The notes under the pieces are model-generated. The model had not been told where the DNA came from, did no database searches, and was given only the letters and a program-made list of their open reading frames with translations. From JBKECP01 sp047974765 (GTDB lineage Bacteria; Pseudomonadota; Gammaproteobacteria; Pseudomonadales; Halieaceae), in assembly GCA_047974765.1 (NCBI GenBank), contig JBKECP010000020.1:186001-250000 (forward strand): a stretch of DNA of 64,000 bases, in the 5' to 3' direction. Position numbers and translations under genes: made by a program. Positions within the stretch are counted from its first letter, which is position 1. The number at the start of each line of letters is the position of its first letter. Shown here in pieces: positions 36,049 through 45,483 of this stretch.

Positions 36049-39000
36049 CAGGCGGCATCTTTTTTGATATCAGTGACAAAGGATGCCAGCAGCTCTTCAA
36101 TAAAGCGCTGGCGTTCAGTGGCTTGTTCGAGCGGGCGCTGAAAGCGCAGGCGTGTTGCTCCCGCCAGCTGCCAGGTTTTGGGATCATTCTGGACCAGTTT
36201 CACCAGTGACAGCGGATTAACCCGGGTATTTTCATTAAAGTCGATAGTACCACCGCCAGCGCCGACCTCAATGGCGCGAATACCCAGACCCTGGGCACAA
36301 ATGCGCAGGCGCGATACCTGTACCAGGTTGTCAACCTGTGGTGGCAGCAGCCCGAAACGATCAATCATCTCTACCTGAATATCTCGCAGTGCCTCCTCGC
36401 TATCGGCGGCGGCGATGCGCTTGTACAGTATCAGACGAGTGTTGATATCCGGCAGATAATCCTCGGGGATCAGGGCAGCGGTGTGCAGATTGACTTCGGT
36501 ACCGGCATCCAGCGGTGAGTCGATATCGGGAATCTCGCCCCGGCGCAGAGCCGCTACTGCACGTTCCAGCATCTGCATATACAGACTGAAACCAACTGAA
36601 TGAATCTGTCCACTCTGTTCATCACCGAGCAGCTCGCCAGCGCCGCGAATTTCTAGGTCGTGAGTGGCTAGCAGATAGCCTGCACCGAGATCACCGGCGG
36701 CTTCGATGGCTTCCAGGCGTTTTTGCGCATCCGGTGTAATGGCTGACTGGGGCGGGCACAGTAGATAGGCGTAGGCCTGATGGTGGGAGCGACCGACCCG
36801 GCCCCGCAGCTGGTGCAGCTGGGCAAGGCCAAACCTGTCGGCGCGCTCGATAATAATGGTGTTGGCGTTGGGGATGTCGATACCGGTCTCGATAATAGTG
36901 GTACACAGCAATATGTGGTGCTGCTGGTGATAAAAGGCTGACATGACCTGTTCCAGCTCGTGCTCACGCATCTGGCCGTGGGCTACGCCAATGGATAGCT
37001 CCGGCAGCAATTCACGCAATTTGCGGGCACTTTGTTCGATGCTCCTGACCTCATTGTGCAGGTAGTAGACCTGACCGCCACGCAGAGTTTCGCGCAACAC
37101 TGCTTCCTTGATCAGAGCGATGTTGTGCTCGCGTACAAAGGTTTTGATGGACAGGCGCCGAGCGGGTGGTGTAGCGATGATGGATAGATCCCGCAGGCCG
37201 CCCAATGCCATATTCAGCGTGCGCGGAATAGGTGTGGCAGTCAGGGTCAGAATATCAACTTCCGCCCGCATGGCCTTGATAGCCTCTTTTTGCTTGACGC
37301 CGAAGCGGTGTTCTTCATCAATAATCAGCAGTCCCAGGTCTTTAAAGGCAAAATCCTGCTGCAAGAGTTTGTGAGTGCCCACAAGAATATCAATATCGCC
37401 ACTGACCACTCGTTTGCTGACTTCATTCAATGCCTTGCCGGATTTGAAGCGTGAAACAACTTCAACAGTCACCGGCCAGTCGGCAAAACGGTCGGAAAAA
37501 GAACTGAAGTGCTGTTGGGCAAGAAGGGTGGTTGGCACCAGTACAGCTACTTGCTTGCGGTTGGCGGCGGCGATAAAGGCAGCCCGCATGGCGACTTCGG
37601 TCTTGCCAAAACCGACATCGCCACAGACTAGACGGTCCATGACCTGCGGGCGGGCCATATCCGTCAGCACTGCCTCGATAGCTGTGGCCTGATCAGCGGT
37701 TTCTTCAAAGGGAAAGCTGGCGGCAAACTGTGCGTAGTCCACGGCTGGAATGGTGAAGCTGAAGCCTTCGCGGGCTTCACGGCGGGCGTAAACTTCCAGC
37801 AACTGGGCCGCCACATCGGAGGCGCGTTCGCTGGCTTTGCGGCGGGCTTTGTCCCACTGCTCTGAGCCCAGTTTATGCAGGGGGGCCAGTTCCGGGTCGG
37901 CACCGGCATAGCGGCTGATCAGATGCAGCGAAGATACCGGAACATACAGTCGTGAATCCTGAGCGTAGTCCAGACACAAAAATTCATTGAGCTGACCGTC
38001 GACAGCCAGTGTTTGCAGGCCGATATAACGACCTACGCCGTGTTCAAGATGCACCACCGGCACACCCTCACGCAGTTCGTTGATATCCCGGAAAATATTG
38101 GCGTTATTAGCGTCATCACTTTTGCGTCGGCGACGGCGCTGGGCCACACGTTTGCCGAACAGCTGGGCCTCGCAGATAAGTGTCGGCTGAGCGGGGCCAA
38201 AATACATGCCCCGGTCAAGTGGTGCAGTGGTGATGGCAAAGGTGAGATTCGTCGCCAGGAAGCTGTCCCAGTTGACCGTTGGCTCGGGTTGCAAACCCTG
38301 CTGGGCCAGACTTTCCAGTAGCATCTGCCGCCGACCGGCTGACTCGGCACACAGTAGTACCGGCCCCTGGTGCTGCCCGATAAAGCGTGCCAGACGGACG
38401 GCGGGAGCTTCCCTGTCGCCCTCGTCAGCCAGCTGCGGCGGCATTTGGCTGGGGCTGCTTATATGTACGGGGGCATCAGCCTGCTGGCGTAATTCCAGCA
38501 GCGGATACTGGCCAAAGCGCTGGTACAGTTCTTCCACTGGCGTAAAACAGCGAGCTGGTGGTAACAGCGGTCGACGTGGATCGATTCCGTATTCCTGCCA
38601 CCGCTGTTGAGCTTCTTCCCAAAAGCGTCGGGCAGCACCGTGGTGATCGCCAACTGTAATGACCGGGCTGCCTTCAGGCAGGTAGTCAAGCAAGGTGGCC
38701 GTCTGCTCAAAGAACAGGGGCAAATAGTATTCACAACCACCTGGAGAGCGGCCTGCGCTCACTTCGGAAAAAACCGGGCAGGCGTCATGATCAACGTCAA
38801 AAGCCTCGAACCAGTTCATCTGAAAGTATTTAATGGCCACCGTATTGAGAGGGTATTCCCTGGCGGGCAGCAAATCGATTTGCTCAACCTGATCAATCGT
38901 GCGCTGATTCTCAGGGTCAAAGGTGCGCAGGCTATCGACTTCATCGTCCAGCAGATCAATGCGATAGGGGACATTGGAGCCCATCGGGAAAATATCGAAC

Positions 39001-39512
39001 AGGGAGCCGCGCAAGGCAAATTCACCGTGTTCAAAGACAGTATCGACGGCGCGATAGCCATTGCGTTGCAGTGTGCCGCGAAAACTGTCCACATCCAGAG
39101 TCTGGCCCCGGGTCAACAACAGGCTGTTGCCAACAACATAATCCGGCGGTGCCAATCGGTGCATCAGTGTTGCCATGGGAACTACCAGTACACCGCCACG
39201 TAAGCGGGGCAGATGATAGAGGGTGCTCAGGCGCTCTGAAATGATGTCCTGGTGAGGCGAGAAATTGTCGTAGGGCAGTGTTTCCCAATCGGGAAAGGTC
39301 CGTAGTTCAATACCCTCGGCCAGGAAGAAGGGCAGTTCCCGTTCCAGTGCAAGAGCAGCAGCTGGCTCGGCTGTCACCACCAGCAATAATTGTTCGGTGC
39401 TGGCCAGTTCGGCAATGCAGCGGGCCTGAGCTGCTCCGTAGAGCGGGCCAAAAGCTGTGCGTGTACCTGTCTTGTGAGGCCAGGGGCTGTGGTTAAGAAG
39501 TGCTTTGAACAT
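36048..39512 (-). CDS. mfd: Transcription-repair coupling factor Mfd
   Basis: This 1154-residue translocase (E. coli 1148) removes RNA polymerase stalled at lesions and recruits UvrA. The N-terminal UvrB-like region is about 1-350 (FPDWETLPYDNFSPHQD). It is followed by the RNA polymerase interaction domain (VVHLEHGVGRYIGL, about 480) and a superfamily 2 motor with Walker A GDVGFGKTE, box II IDEEHRFGVKQKE, LTATPIPRTLNMAL and the C-terminal helicase lobe ETGIDIPNANTIII...QLRGRVGRS. Several long reading frames on the opposite strand are shadows. It is the first gene of mfd-csiV and is divergent from gap. Confidence 0.97.
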   Translation of the reverse strand: MFKALLNHSPWPHKTGTRTAFGPLYGAAQARCIAELASTEQLLLVVTAEPAAALALERELPFFLAEGIELRTFPDWETLPYDNFSPHQDIISERLSTLYHLPRLRGGVLVVPMATLMHRLAPPDYVVGNSLLLTRGQTLDVDSFRGTLQRNGYRAVDTVFEHGEFALRGSLFDIFPMGSNVPYRIDLLDDEVDSLRTFDPENQRTIDQVEQIDLLPAREYPLNTVAIKYFQMNWFEAFDVDHDACPVFSEVSAGRSPGGCEYYLPLFFEQTATLLDYLPEGSPVITVGDHHGAARRFWEEAQQRWQEYGIDPRRPLLPPARCFTPVEELYQRFGQYPLLELRQQADAPVHISSPSQMPPQLADEGDREAPAVRLARFIGQHQGPVLLCAESAGRRQMLLESLAQQGLQPEPTVNWDSFLATNLTFAITTAPLDRGMYFGPAQPTLICEAQLFGKRVAQRRRRRKSDDANNANIFRDINELREGVPVVHLEHGVGRYIGLQTLAVDGQLNEFLCLDYAQDSRLYVPVSSLHLISRYAGADPELAPLHKLGSEQWDKARRKASERASDVAAQLLEVYARREAREGFSFTIPAVDYAQFAASFPFEETADQATAIEAVLTDMARPQVMDRLVCGDVGFGKTEVAMRAAFIAAANRKQVAVLVPTTLLAQQHFSSFSDRFADWPVTVEVVSRFKSGKALNEVSKRVVSGDIDILVGTHKLLQQDFAFKDLGLLIIDEEHRFGVKQKEAIKAMRAEVDILTLTATPIPRTLNMALGGLRDLSIIATPPARRLSIKTFVREHNIALIKEAVLRETLRGGQVYYLHNEVRSIEQSARKLRELLPELSIGVAHGQMREHELEQVMSAFYHQQHHILLCTTIIETGIDIPNANTIIIERADRFGLAQLHQLRGRVGRSHHQAYAYLLCPPQSAITPDAQKRLEAIEAAGDLGAGYLLATHDLEIRGAGELLGDEQSGQIHSVGFSLYMQMLERAVAALRRGEIPDIDSPLDAGTEVNLHTAALIPEDYLPDINTRLILYKRIAAADSEEALRDIQVEMIDRFGLLPPQVDNLVQVSRLRICAQGLGIRAIEVGAGGGTIDFNENTRVNPLSLVKLVQNDPKTWQLAGATRLRFQRPLEQATERQRFIEELLASFVTDIKKDAA

Positions 39513-39752
39513 GCCTGCCTGTTTGATGGGTGGCTGAAACCATATAAATAAAGTGCTTATTGTATGCGCTGGCGCGGCGGCTCTCCAGTGTTGTTCTTGT
39601 TACTGCCTGGTGCCTCTGCTCTGACGGCCTGTTTTGTGATCGGGTACTTGCCTGAGGTGTAAAAATGTCGGCCACGTCTTGCCCTTGTGTGAGTGCCAGC
39701 CGATAATGGGCACCCCAAAAATCTACTCAATATTAGCGTAGAGGTTCCCTGA

Positions 39753-41222
39753 GTGAGTGAGAGAAAAAGAGAACGCCCAGACGACTATTTCAAGGACTGG
39801 AAGCAGCGCGAGGCATTGGCTGAAGGCATGATTCCGGTAGTTGGCAGCCTGTCCCGTGAACGCAACGTCAAGTGCTATATCTACGGTAAGTCACTGGTTA
39901 ACCGTTCCGTACTGGAAATGATGAAGATCCACCGCTATGTGCGCCAGATGGAAGAAAACGAACTCTCTGAATTCGAAACCTTCCCCATTTTGCGTGAACT
40001 CTCCAAGCTTGATCTGGGACCTGCTCATATTGATGTCGGCCGCCTGGCCGTCAACTATTTTGATCGCGGCCAGGGTGCGGGCAAAAGCATCGAGGAATAC
40101 GTCCGCGAACAGATGGTTGATCTGATTGGCTCAACAGACAAGCCTGTCGAAGAACCCCGTGACGTGGTGCTTTACGGTTTTGGCCGTATTGGTCGCCTGA
40201 TGGCCCGCATCCTGATTGACAAGGCTGACGGCGGTGACAGCTTGCGTCTGCGGGCAGTGGTTGTGCGCAAAGGCAAGGCTCCCAACGACCTGGTTAAACG
40301 AGCCAGCCTGCTGCGCCGGGACTCAGTTCACGGTGCCTTTGAGGGCACTATCCGGGTGGATGAAGAGCGCGAATCCTTTGTGGCCAATGGTAACGAAGTG
40401 AAGGTGATCTACGCTGATTCGCCCGACAGTATTGACTACACAAAATACGGTATCAACAAGGCTATTGTCGTTGATAACACCGGTGTCTGGCGTGATCAGG
40501 AAGGTCTGGCCCAGCACTTGAAGTGTCCAGGTGTGGCCAAAGTTATCCTGACAGCCCCCGGCAAGGGTGATATGAAGAATGTCGTTGCCGGCATTAACAA
40601 CGCTATCATCGAGGGCGGCGATACAATTATTTCTGCCGCTTCCTGTACCACCAATGCCATCGTGCCGCCGCTGAAGGCCATCGATGATGAATTTGGCATT
40701 CTTGGCGGCCATGTTGAAACTGTACACGCCTTTACCAACGATCAAAATTTGATTGATAACTATCACAAAGCTGAGCGTCGTGGTCGCAGTGCCCCTCTGA
40801 ACATGGTATTGACCGAAACAGGTGCGGCCAAAGCGGTTGGCAAGGTGCTGCCACAACTGGAAGGTAAGCTGACCGGCAATGCCATCCGGGTGCCCACACC
40901 CAATGTGTCAATGGCTATTCTCAACCTGACACTGTCACGCGCAACTGACAGAGACAGCCTGAATAACTTTATGCGGCACATGGCCTTGCATTCATCCATG
41001 CGCAAGCAGATCGACTATTCAAATTCGCCGGAAGTTGTGTCGACTGATTTTGTCGGTTCCCGCCATGCCTGCATTTATGATGCCCAGGCAACTATTGTCA
41101 ACGGCACCCAGGCGGTGGTTTATCTGTGGTATGACAACGAATACGGTTACAGCTGTCAGGTGTACCGAATTCTTGAGCAGATGGCAGGTATTCATTACCG
41201 CGTCTATCCTGAAGAGGCTTGA
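39753..41222 (+). CDS. gap: Glyceraldehyde-3-phosphate dehydrogenase with N-terminal extension
   Basis: This 489-residue GAPDH carries about 135 extra residues before the Rossmann motif YGFGRIGRLM (141-150). The catalytic Cys is C298 in SAASCTTNAIVPPLKAI, and the catalytic His is in VHAFTNDQN. The helical, charged extension is not a transit signal. P. aeruginosa has a long GAPDH at the same place next to mfd, so the extension is a lineage feature. GTG start. Its NAD/NADP preference and glycolytic or gluconeogenic direction cannot be read from sequence. A strong terminator follows. Confidence 0.92.
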   Translation: MSERKRERPDDYFKDWKQREALAEGMIPVVGSLSRERNVKCYIYGKSLVNRSVLEMMKIHRYVRQMEENELSEFETFPILRELSKLDLGPAHIDVGRLAVNYFDRGQGAGKSIEEYVREQMVDLIGSTDKPVEEPRDVVLYGFGRIGRLMARILIDKADGGDSLRLRAVVVRKGKAPNDLVKRASLLRRDSVHGAFEGTIRVDEERESFVANGNEVKVIYADSPDSIDYTKYGINKAIVVDNTGVWRDQEGLAQHLKCPGVAKVILTAPGKGDMKNVVAGINNAIIEGGDTIISAASCTTNAIVPPLKAIDDEFGILGGHVETVHAFTNDQNLIDNYHKAERRGRSAPLNMVLTETGAAKAVGKVLPQLEGKLTGNAIRVPTPNVSMAILNLTLSRATDRDSLNNFMRHMALHSSMRKQIDYSNSPEVVSTDFVGSRHACIYDAQATIVNGTQAVVYLWYDNEYGYSCQVYRILEQMAGIHYRVYPEEA

Positions 41223-41240
41223 TCCTCAAAGGTTTGCGTT

Positions 41241-41273
41241 AAAAACCGGGGTTTTCAAGCCCCCGGTTTTTTT
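41241..41273 (+). terminator. Rho-independent terminator of gap
   Basis: The stem aaaaccgggg (41242-41251) pairs with ccccggtttt (41261-41270) around a 9-base loop and runs into a T-tract. It separates gap from the nqr operon. Confidence 0.93.
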
Positions 41274-41320
41274 AAGCTTTAAAGTTGTTCTAAATCAAAT
41301 AGCTACCCTATGAGTAGTAG

Positions 41321-41350
41321 TGGTCAAGCAGGTCGGGGTTCCGTTATAAT
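41321..41350 (+). promoter_or_regulatory. Promoter of the nqr operon
   Basis: TGGTCA (41321-41326) and a perfect TATAAT (41345-41350) are 18 bases apart. A GC-rich discriminator gcgcgcgg follows. Initiation here would give a leader of about 145 bases before nqrA. Confidence 0.72.
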
Positions 41351-41356
41351 GCGCGC

Positions 41357-41467
41357 GGCCCGGGCCAGACCAGCAGATTTTGTCTGTTATTCTGGTCAAA
41401 ATAAACTTATTAACTGGGGTTCAATTGTCGCTGGGTCTGTGGCTTTGTAAATCGGTCATGCCCCCAG
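41357..41467 (+). promoter_or_regulatory. Structured nqrA leader
   Basis: The predicted leader holds a 10-bp palindrome (ggcccgggcc, 41357-41366). It also holds a stem gaccag (41368-41373) / ctggtc (41392-41397) with an inner caga/tctg pairing, and a long-range ctgggg (41414-41419) / ccccag (41462-41467) pairing. No known riboswitch class is recognised. Confidence 0.35.
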
Positions 41468-41503
41468 AATAATGTTTTTGCTCTTAATCTGTAGGCAGAT
41501 CGT

Positions 41504-42853
41504 ATGATCAAAATCAAGCGGGGTCTGGATATTCCTATCCAGGGCACACCCCAGCAAATCATAGAAGAAGCACCTGTCGCACGCACTGTCGCACTTGTCG
41601 GATTCGATTACATCGGAATGAAGCCCACGATGGACGTGGCTGTAGGCGATAGCGTGAAAGCAGGGCAGGTTTTATTCACTGACAAAAAAACGGTCGGTGT
41701 GCGTTATACTTCACCGGCCGGTGGTACCGTTGTGGCCATTAACCGCGGTGCCAAACGTGTGTTGCAGTCCGTGGTTATTGAAGTGGCTGCCGATGAGCCC
41801 TTTGAGGCGCTGACGGCGTTTGACGCTGCTGGTGCCCGTGCACTCGATAATGGTGCCGTGCGCAAGCAACTGCTCAACAGCGGCCTGTGGGCAGCTTTTC
41901 GCACCCGCCCTTATAGCAAGGTGCCCGCACCGGATAGTGAAGCGGATGCTATCTTTGTCACAGCTATTGATACACACCCACTGGCCGCTGATCCTGTGGT
42001 CGTTATCGCTGAACAGCGTGCAGCCTTTGAACTGGGTATGGACGCCATCAGCAAACTGACGGCTGGTACTGTACATTTGTGCAAAGCCGCTGGTGCAGAT
42101 ATTCCCACCGGTATTGGCAACAATGTTCAGGTCAGCGAGTTTGGCGGACCACATCCGGCCGGGTTGGCCGGTACCCATATTCATTTTCTGCGTGGCGGTG
42201 CCACTCTGGACAGGCCGGTATGGACCATCGGTTATCAGGATGTGATTGCCATTGGCCGCACTTTGCTCGACGGCAGGCTTTACACCTCCCGGGTCATTGC
42301 GCTCTGTGGACCACAGGTTGAACAACCGCGCTTGTTGCGCACCCGTTCAGGGGTGGATTTGCAGGCTCTATGTGCCGGACAGCTAAAAGAAGGGGAGAAC
42401 CGCATTATTTCCGGCTCTGTTCTTGGTGGTCGCAGTACCAATGCCGCCATTGCCTACCTGGGTCGCTATCACAACCAGGTGAGCGTACTGCTGGAAGGGC
42501 GTCAGCGTGAGTTTTTACGTTACCTGTCGCCGGGTGGTTCCCGCCATTCTGCATTGGGCATCTACCTCAGCAGCCTCTTTGGCAGCAAGCCGCTGGCCAT
42601 GACCACCAATACCAATGGTAGTGAACGTGCGATGGTACCGGTGGGTACTTATGAGCGGGTGGTGCCAATGGATATGCTGCCGACCCAGCTGCTGCGCGCA
42701 TTGATTGTGGGTGATACCGAGCAGGCTCAGGCACTGGGTTGCCTTGATCTTGATGAGGAGGATCTGGCGCTGTGTACCTATGTCTGCCCCGGTAAGTATG
42801 AATACGGTCCCATCCTGCGGGACAACCTGACACGCATTGAGAAGGAGGGTTAA
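41504..42853 (+). CDS. nqrA: Na+-NQR subunit A
   Basis: This is a peripheral cytoplasmic subunit of the sodium-translocating NADH:ubiquinone oxidoreductase, 449 residues (Vibrio cholerae 446). The opening IKRGLDIPIQGTPQQ and the blocks VGDSVKAGQVLFTDKK, SPAGGTVVAINRGAKR and TYVCPGKYEYGPILR are family features. It binds quinone-site inhibitors in Vibrio. It is the first gene of the nqr operon; nqrB starts 3 bases after its stop. Confidence 0.97.
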   Translation: MIKIKRGLDIPIQGTPQQIIEEAPVARTVALVGFDYIGMKPTMDVAVGDSVKAGQVLFTDKKTVGVRYTSPAGGTVVAINRGAKRVLQSVVIEVAADEPFEALTAFDAAGARALDNGAVRKQLLNSGLWAAFRTRPYSKVPAPDSEADAIFVTAIDTHPLAADPVVVIAEQRAAFELGMDAISKLTAGTVHLCKAAGADIPTGIGNNVQVSEFGGPHPAGLAGTHIHFLRGGATLDRPVWTIGYQDVIAIGRTLLDGRLYTSRVIALCGPQVEQPRLLRTRSGVDLQALCAGQLKEGENRIISGSVLGGRSTNAAIAYLGRYHNQVSVLLEGRQREFLRYLSPGGSRHSALGIYLSSLFGSKPLAMTTNTNGSERAMVPVGTYERVVPMDMLPTQLLRALIVGDTEQAQALGCLDLDEEDLALCTYVCPGKYEYGPILRDNLTRIEKEG

Positions 42854-42856
42854 GCC

Positions 42857-44056
42857 GTGGGACTGCGCAAGATCCTGGACAATATGGAACACCACTTTCA
42901 GGAAGGTGGTCGTTTTCAGAGCTGGTACGCCCTTTTTGAAGCGGTCGATACCATTTTCTATTCACCCGGCTCGGTAACCCGGGCCAATGCCCATGTGCGC
43001 GACGGTGTTGACCTCAAGCGCATTATGATTACGGTCTGGTTTTGTGCCTTTCCGGCCATGTTCTACGGTATGTATAACCTGGGCTTTCAGGCCAATGAAG
43101 CGCTGGCCTTGACCAGTGGCGAAGTAGCCGGTTGGCGCGGTGCGCTGATTAACACCTTTGGTGGTTACGATGCCGGTAGCATATGGGACTGCCTGTGGTT
43201 TGGTGCGCTCTATTTTGTACCAATTTACATGGTGACCTTTATTGTTGGCGGCTTCTGGGAAGTGCTGTTTGCAATGAAGCGCGGCCACGAGGTTAATGAG
43301 GGCTTTTTTGTTACCTCTATCCTGTTCGCTTTAACCTGTCCGCCTGATCTGCCTTTGTGGCAGGCGGCTCTGGGTATCAGCTTTGGTGTGGTGATTGGCA
43401 AGGAAGTTTTTGGCGGTACGGGCAAAAATTTCCTCAACCCGGCCCTGACGGGGCGTGCTTTTCTTTATTTTGCTTACCCGGCGGCCATGTCTGGTGATGC
43501 AGTCTGGGTGGCTGTCGATGGCCATACCGGCGCCACACCGCTGTCAGTGGTTGCTGCTGAGGGTATGACTCGATTACAGGAGATGTGGAGCTGGCAGGAT
43601 GCCTTCTTTGGTGCCATTCCCGGTTCCATCGGTGAAACCTCGACGCTGGCAATTTTGATCGGTGGCGGTGTGCTGTTGCTGATGCGCATTGCCAGCTGGC
43701 AGATTGTAGCCGGGGTTTTCACCGGCATGGTTGCGTTGTCAACACTGCTCAATTTCGTCGGTTCAGACAACAATCTGGCCTTCGCCATGCCCTGGTATTG
43801 GCACCTGGTCACGGGTGGCTTTGCCTTTGGCATGATGTTTATGGCGACCGATCCGGTATCGGCGGCGATGACAACAAAAGGCAAGTTTGTTTACGGTGTG
43901 CTGATCGGTCTGATGGCCGTGCTGATCAGGGTACTCAACCCGGCATTTCCGGAGGGCATTATGCTCGCCATTTTGTTTGGCAATATGTTTGCTCCGCTGA
44001 TTGACTACTTTGTCGTTCAAGCCAACATCAAACGGAGGCTCGCCCGTGTCCAGTAA
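42857..44056 (+). CDS. nqrB: Na+-NQR subunit B
   Basis: This is an integral membrane subunit forming much of the sodium path, 399 residues with about ten transmembrane helices. The covalent FMN acceptor is the expected threonine, T227, in DGHTGATPLS. It has the family opening GLRKILDNMEHHF and the block GGTGKNFLNPALTGRAFLYF. A GTG start follows AAGGAGGG, and the gene overlaps nqrC by 11 bases. Confidence 0.97.
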   Translation: MGLRKILDNMEHHFQEGGRFQSWYALFEAVDTIFYSPGSVTRANAHVRDGVDLKRIMITVWFCAFPAMFYGMYNLGFQANEALALTSGEVAGWRGALINTFGGYDAGSIWDCLWFGALYFVPIYMVTFIVGGFWEVLFAMKRGHEVNEGFFVTSILFALTCPPDLPLWQAALGISFGVVIGKEVFGGTGKNFLNPALTGRAFLYFAYPAAMSGDAVWVAVDGHTGATPLSVVAAEGMTRLQEMWSWQDAFFGAIPGSIGETSTLAILIGGGVLLLMRIASWQIVAGVFTGMVALSTLLNFVGSDNNLAFAMPWYWHLVTGGFAFGMMFMATDPVSAAMTTKGKFVYGVLIGLMAVLIRVLNPAFPEGIMLAILFGNMFAPLIDYFVVQANIKRRLARVQ

Positions 44057-44819
44057 TGATGGCATCAAGAAAACCCTGATCGTTGCCTTTACACTGTGTA
44101 TTGTCTGTTCGCTGGTTGTATCAGCGGCAGCAGTGGTGCTCAAGCCCGCTCAGGAAGTTAATAAAACACTGGACCGCAAGCGCAGCATTCTGGCTACGGC
44201 GGGTATGTTGCAAGAAGGTGTACCGGTAGAAGAACAGTTCTCTCAGGTGGAGCCGCGAATTGTCGATCTGCGTAGTGGCAAGTTCACTGACGAGGTGGAT
44301 CTTGCCAGTTTTGACCAGCGCAAGTCAGCCAAAAATCCTGCGACGTCGCAGGTGCTCGATGGTGAACAGGATATAGCCAAGATCAAGCGTCGTTCGGACT
44401 ATGCTGAGATTTATCTGGTCAATGACAGCGATGGCAATCTGCAAAAAATCATTTTGCCGGTTCATGGTTATGGCCTGTGGTCTACGCTCTATGGTTTTAT
44501 GGCGCTGGAGGCGGATCTCAATACAGTGGTTGGACTTGGCTTTGCTGAACACGCTGAAACACCCGGCCTGGGTGGTGAGGTAGACAACCCTAACTGGAAA
44601 GCCAAATGGCCCGGTAAAGCAGTTTACAAGGATGGCAAGGTGGCACTGCACCTGATCAAGGGTGTGGTTGATCCTGCCGCTGCCAATGCCGCCTGGGAAG
44701 TCGATGGACTGTCTGGTGCCTCGCTAACCTCCAGAGGTGTGAGTAATCTGATTCAGTTCTGGCTCGGTGAGCAGGGCTTTCAGCCCTTTATTGAAAACCT
44801 GAAAGCCGGGGAGGCCTGA
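44046..44819 (+). CDS. nqrC: Na+-NQR subunit C with Ser at the FMN site
   Basis: This is a single-helix-anchored periplasmic flavoprotein subunit. From GTG 44046 (GGAGG 7 bases upstream) it has 257 residues, the same as V. cholerae NqrC. The N-terminal helix TLIVAFTLCIVCSLVVSAAAVVL anchors it. The ApbE flavinylation motif reads DGLSGASLTS, with S226 (codon TCG, 44721-44723) where characterised NqrC proteins have Thr. The rest of the domain, including HAETPGLGGEVDNP, is intact, so the protein is probably functional. An in-frame start at 44001 within nqrB was rejected. Confidence 0.95.
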   Translation: MSSNDGIKKTLIVAFTLCIVCSLVVSAAAVVLKPAQEVNKTLDRKRSILATAGMLQEGVPVEEQFSQVEPRIVDLRSGKFTDEVDLASFDQRKSAKNPATSQVLDGEQDIAKIKRRSDYAEIYLVNDSDGNLQKIILPVHGYGLWSTLYGFMALEADLNTVVGLGFAEHAETPGLGGEVDNPNWKAKWPGKAVYKDGKVALHLIKGVVDPAAANAAWEVDGLSGASLTSRGVSNLIQFWLGEQGFQPFIENLKAGEA

Positions 44820-44820
44820 A

Positions 44821-45483
44821 ATGTCAGAGTTAAAAGAAACCCTCACCCAGCCGATTCTGCGCAATAATCCGATTGCATTGCAGATTCTGGGTATCTGTTC
44901 TGCCCTGGCGGTAACTACTTCACTGCAGGTTACGGTGGTCATGTGTATCGCTCTGACCAGTGTTACCGCTTTTTCCAACCTGTTTATTTCACTGATCCGC
45001 AAGCAAATTCCCGGTTCTATCCGCATTATCGTGCAGATGGTCATTATTGCCTCGCTGGTGATTGTGGTTGACCAGGTGCTCAAGGCCTATGCCTACGGTA
45101 TCAGCAAGCAGTTGTCGGTTTTTACCGGCCTGATTATTACCAACTGTATTGTGATGGGGCGCGCTGAAGCCTTCGCTATGAAAAACCCGCCATTGCCGAG
45201 TTTTATTGATGGTATCGGTAATGGCCTGGGTTATAGCGTGGTGTTGCTGGTGGTGGCTTTCTTCCGCGAACTGCTGGGTGCGGGCAAGCTCTTTGGTCAT
45301 CAGGTATTGCCGGTGGTAACTGAGGGTGGCTGGTATCAGCCCAATGGCTTGATGTTGCTGGCACCAAGTGCTTTTTTCCTGATCGGCCTGTTTATCTGGG
45401 TACTGCGCAGCTGGGATAAAACCCAGGTTGAAGAACCTGAGTATCAGCTGGCCAAACATGTTGTCGCAGAGGAGGGCGTGTAA
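44821..45483 (+). CDS. nqrD: Na+-NQR subunit D
   Basis: This 220-residue integral membrane subunit has six helices (V. cholerae 210). The block LKAYAYGISKQLSVFTGLIITNCIVMGRAEAFA contains the conserved cysteine that, with one in NqrE, coordinates the intramembrane iron centre. Its start lies 1 base after the nqrC stop. The C-terminal tail EEPEYQLAKHVVAEEGV is cytoplasmic and slightly extended. Confidence 0.97.
   Translation: MSELKETLTQPILRNNPIALQILGICSALAVTTSLQVTVVMCIALTSVTAFSNLFISLIRKQIPGSIRIIVQMVIIASLVIVVDQVLKAYAYGISKQLSVFTGLIITNCIVMGRAEAFAMKNPPLPSFIDGIGNGLGYSVVLLVVAFFRELLGAGKLFGHQVLPVVTEGGWYQPNGLMLLAPSAFFLIGLFIWVLRSWDKTQVEEPEYQLAKHVVAEEGV

Noticed and set aside
38607..39203. 198-residue open frame on the plus strand opposite mfd
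   Set aside because: It lies wholly within the conserved N-terminal part of mfd on the other strand; its composition mirrors that gene and it has no recognisable motif.
41351..41400. Stable RNA gene at the nqr leader, because of the tRNA-like promoter
   Set aside because: The sequence folds only into short hairpins and shows no tRNA or known small-RNA pattern.
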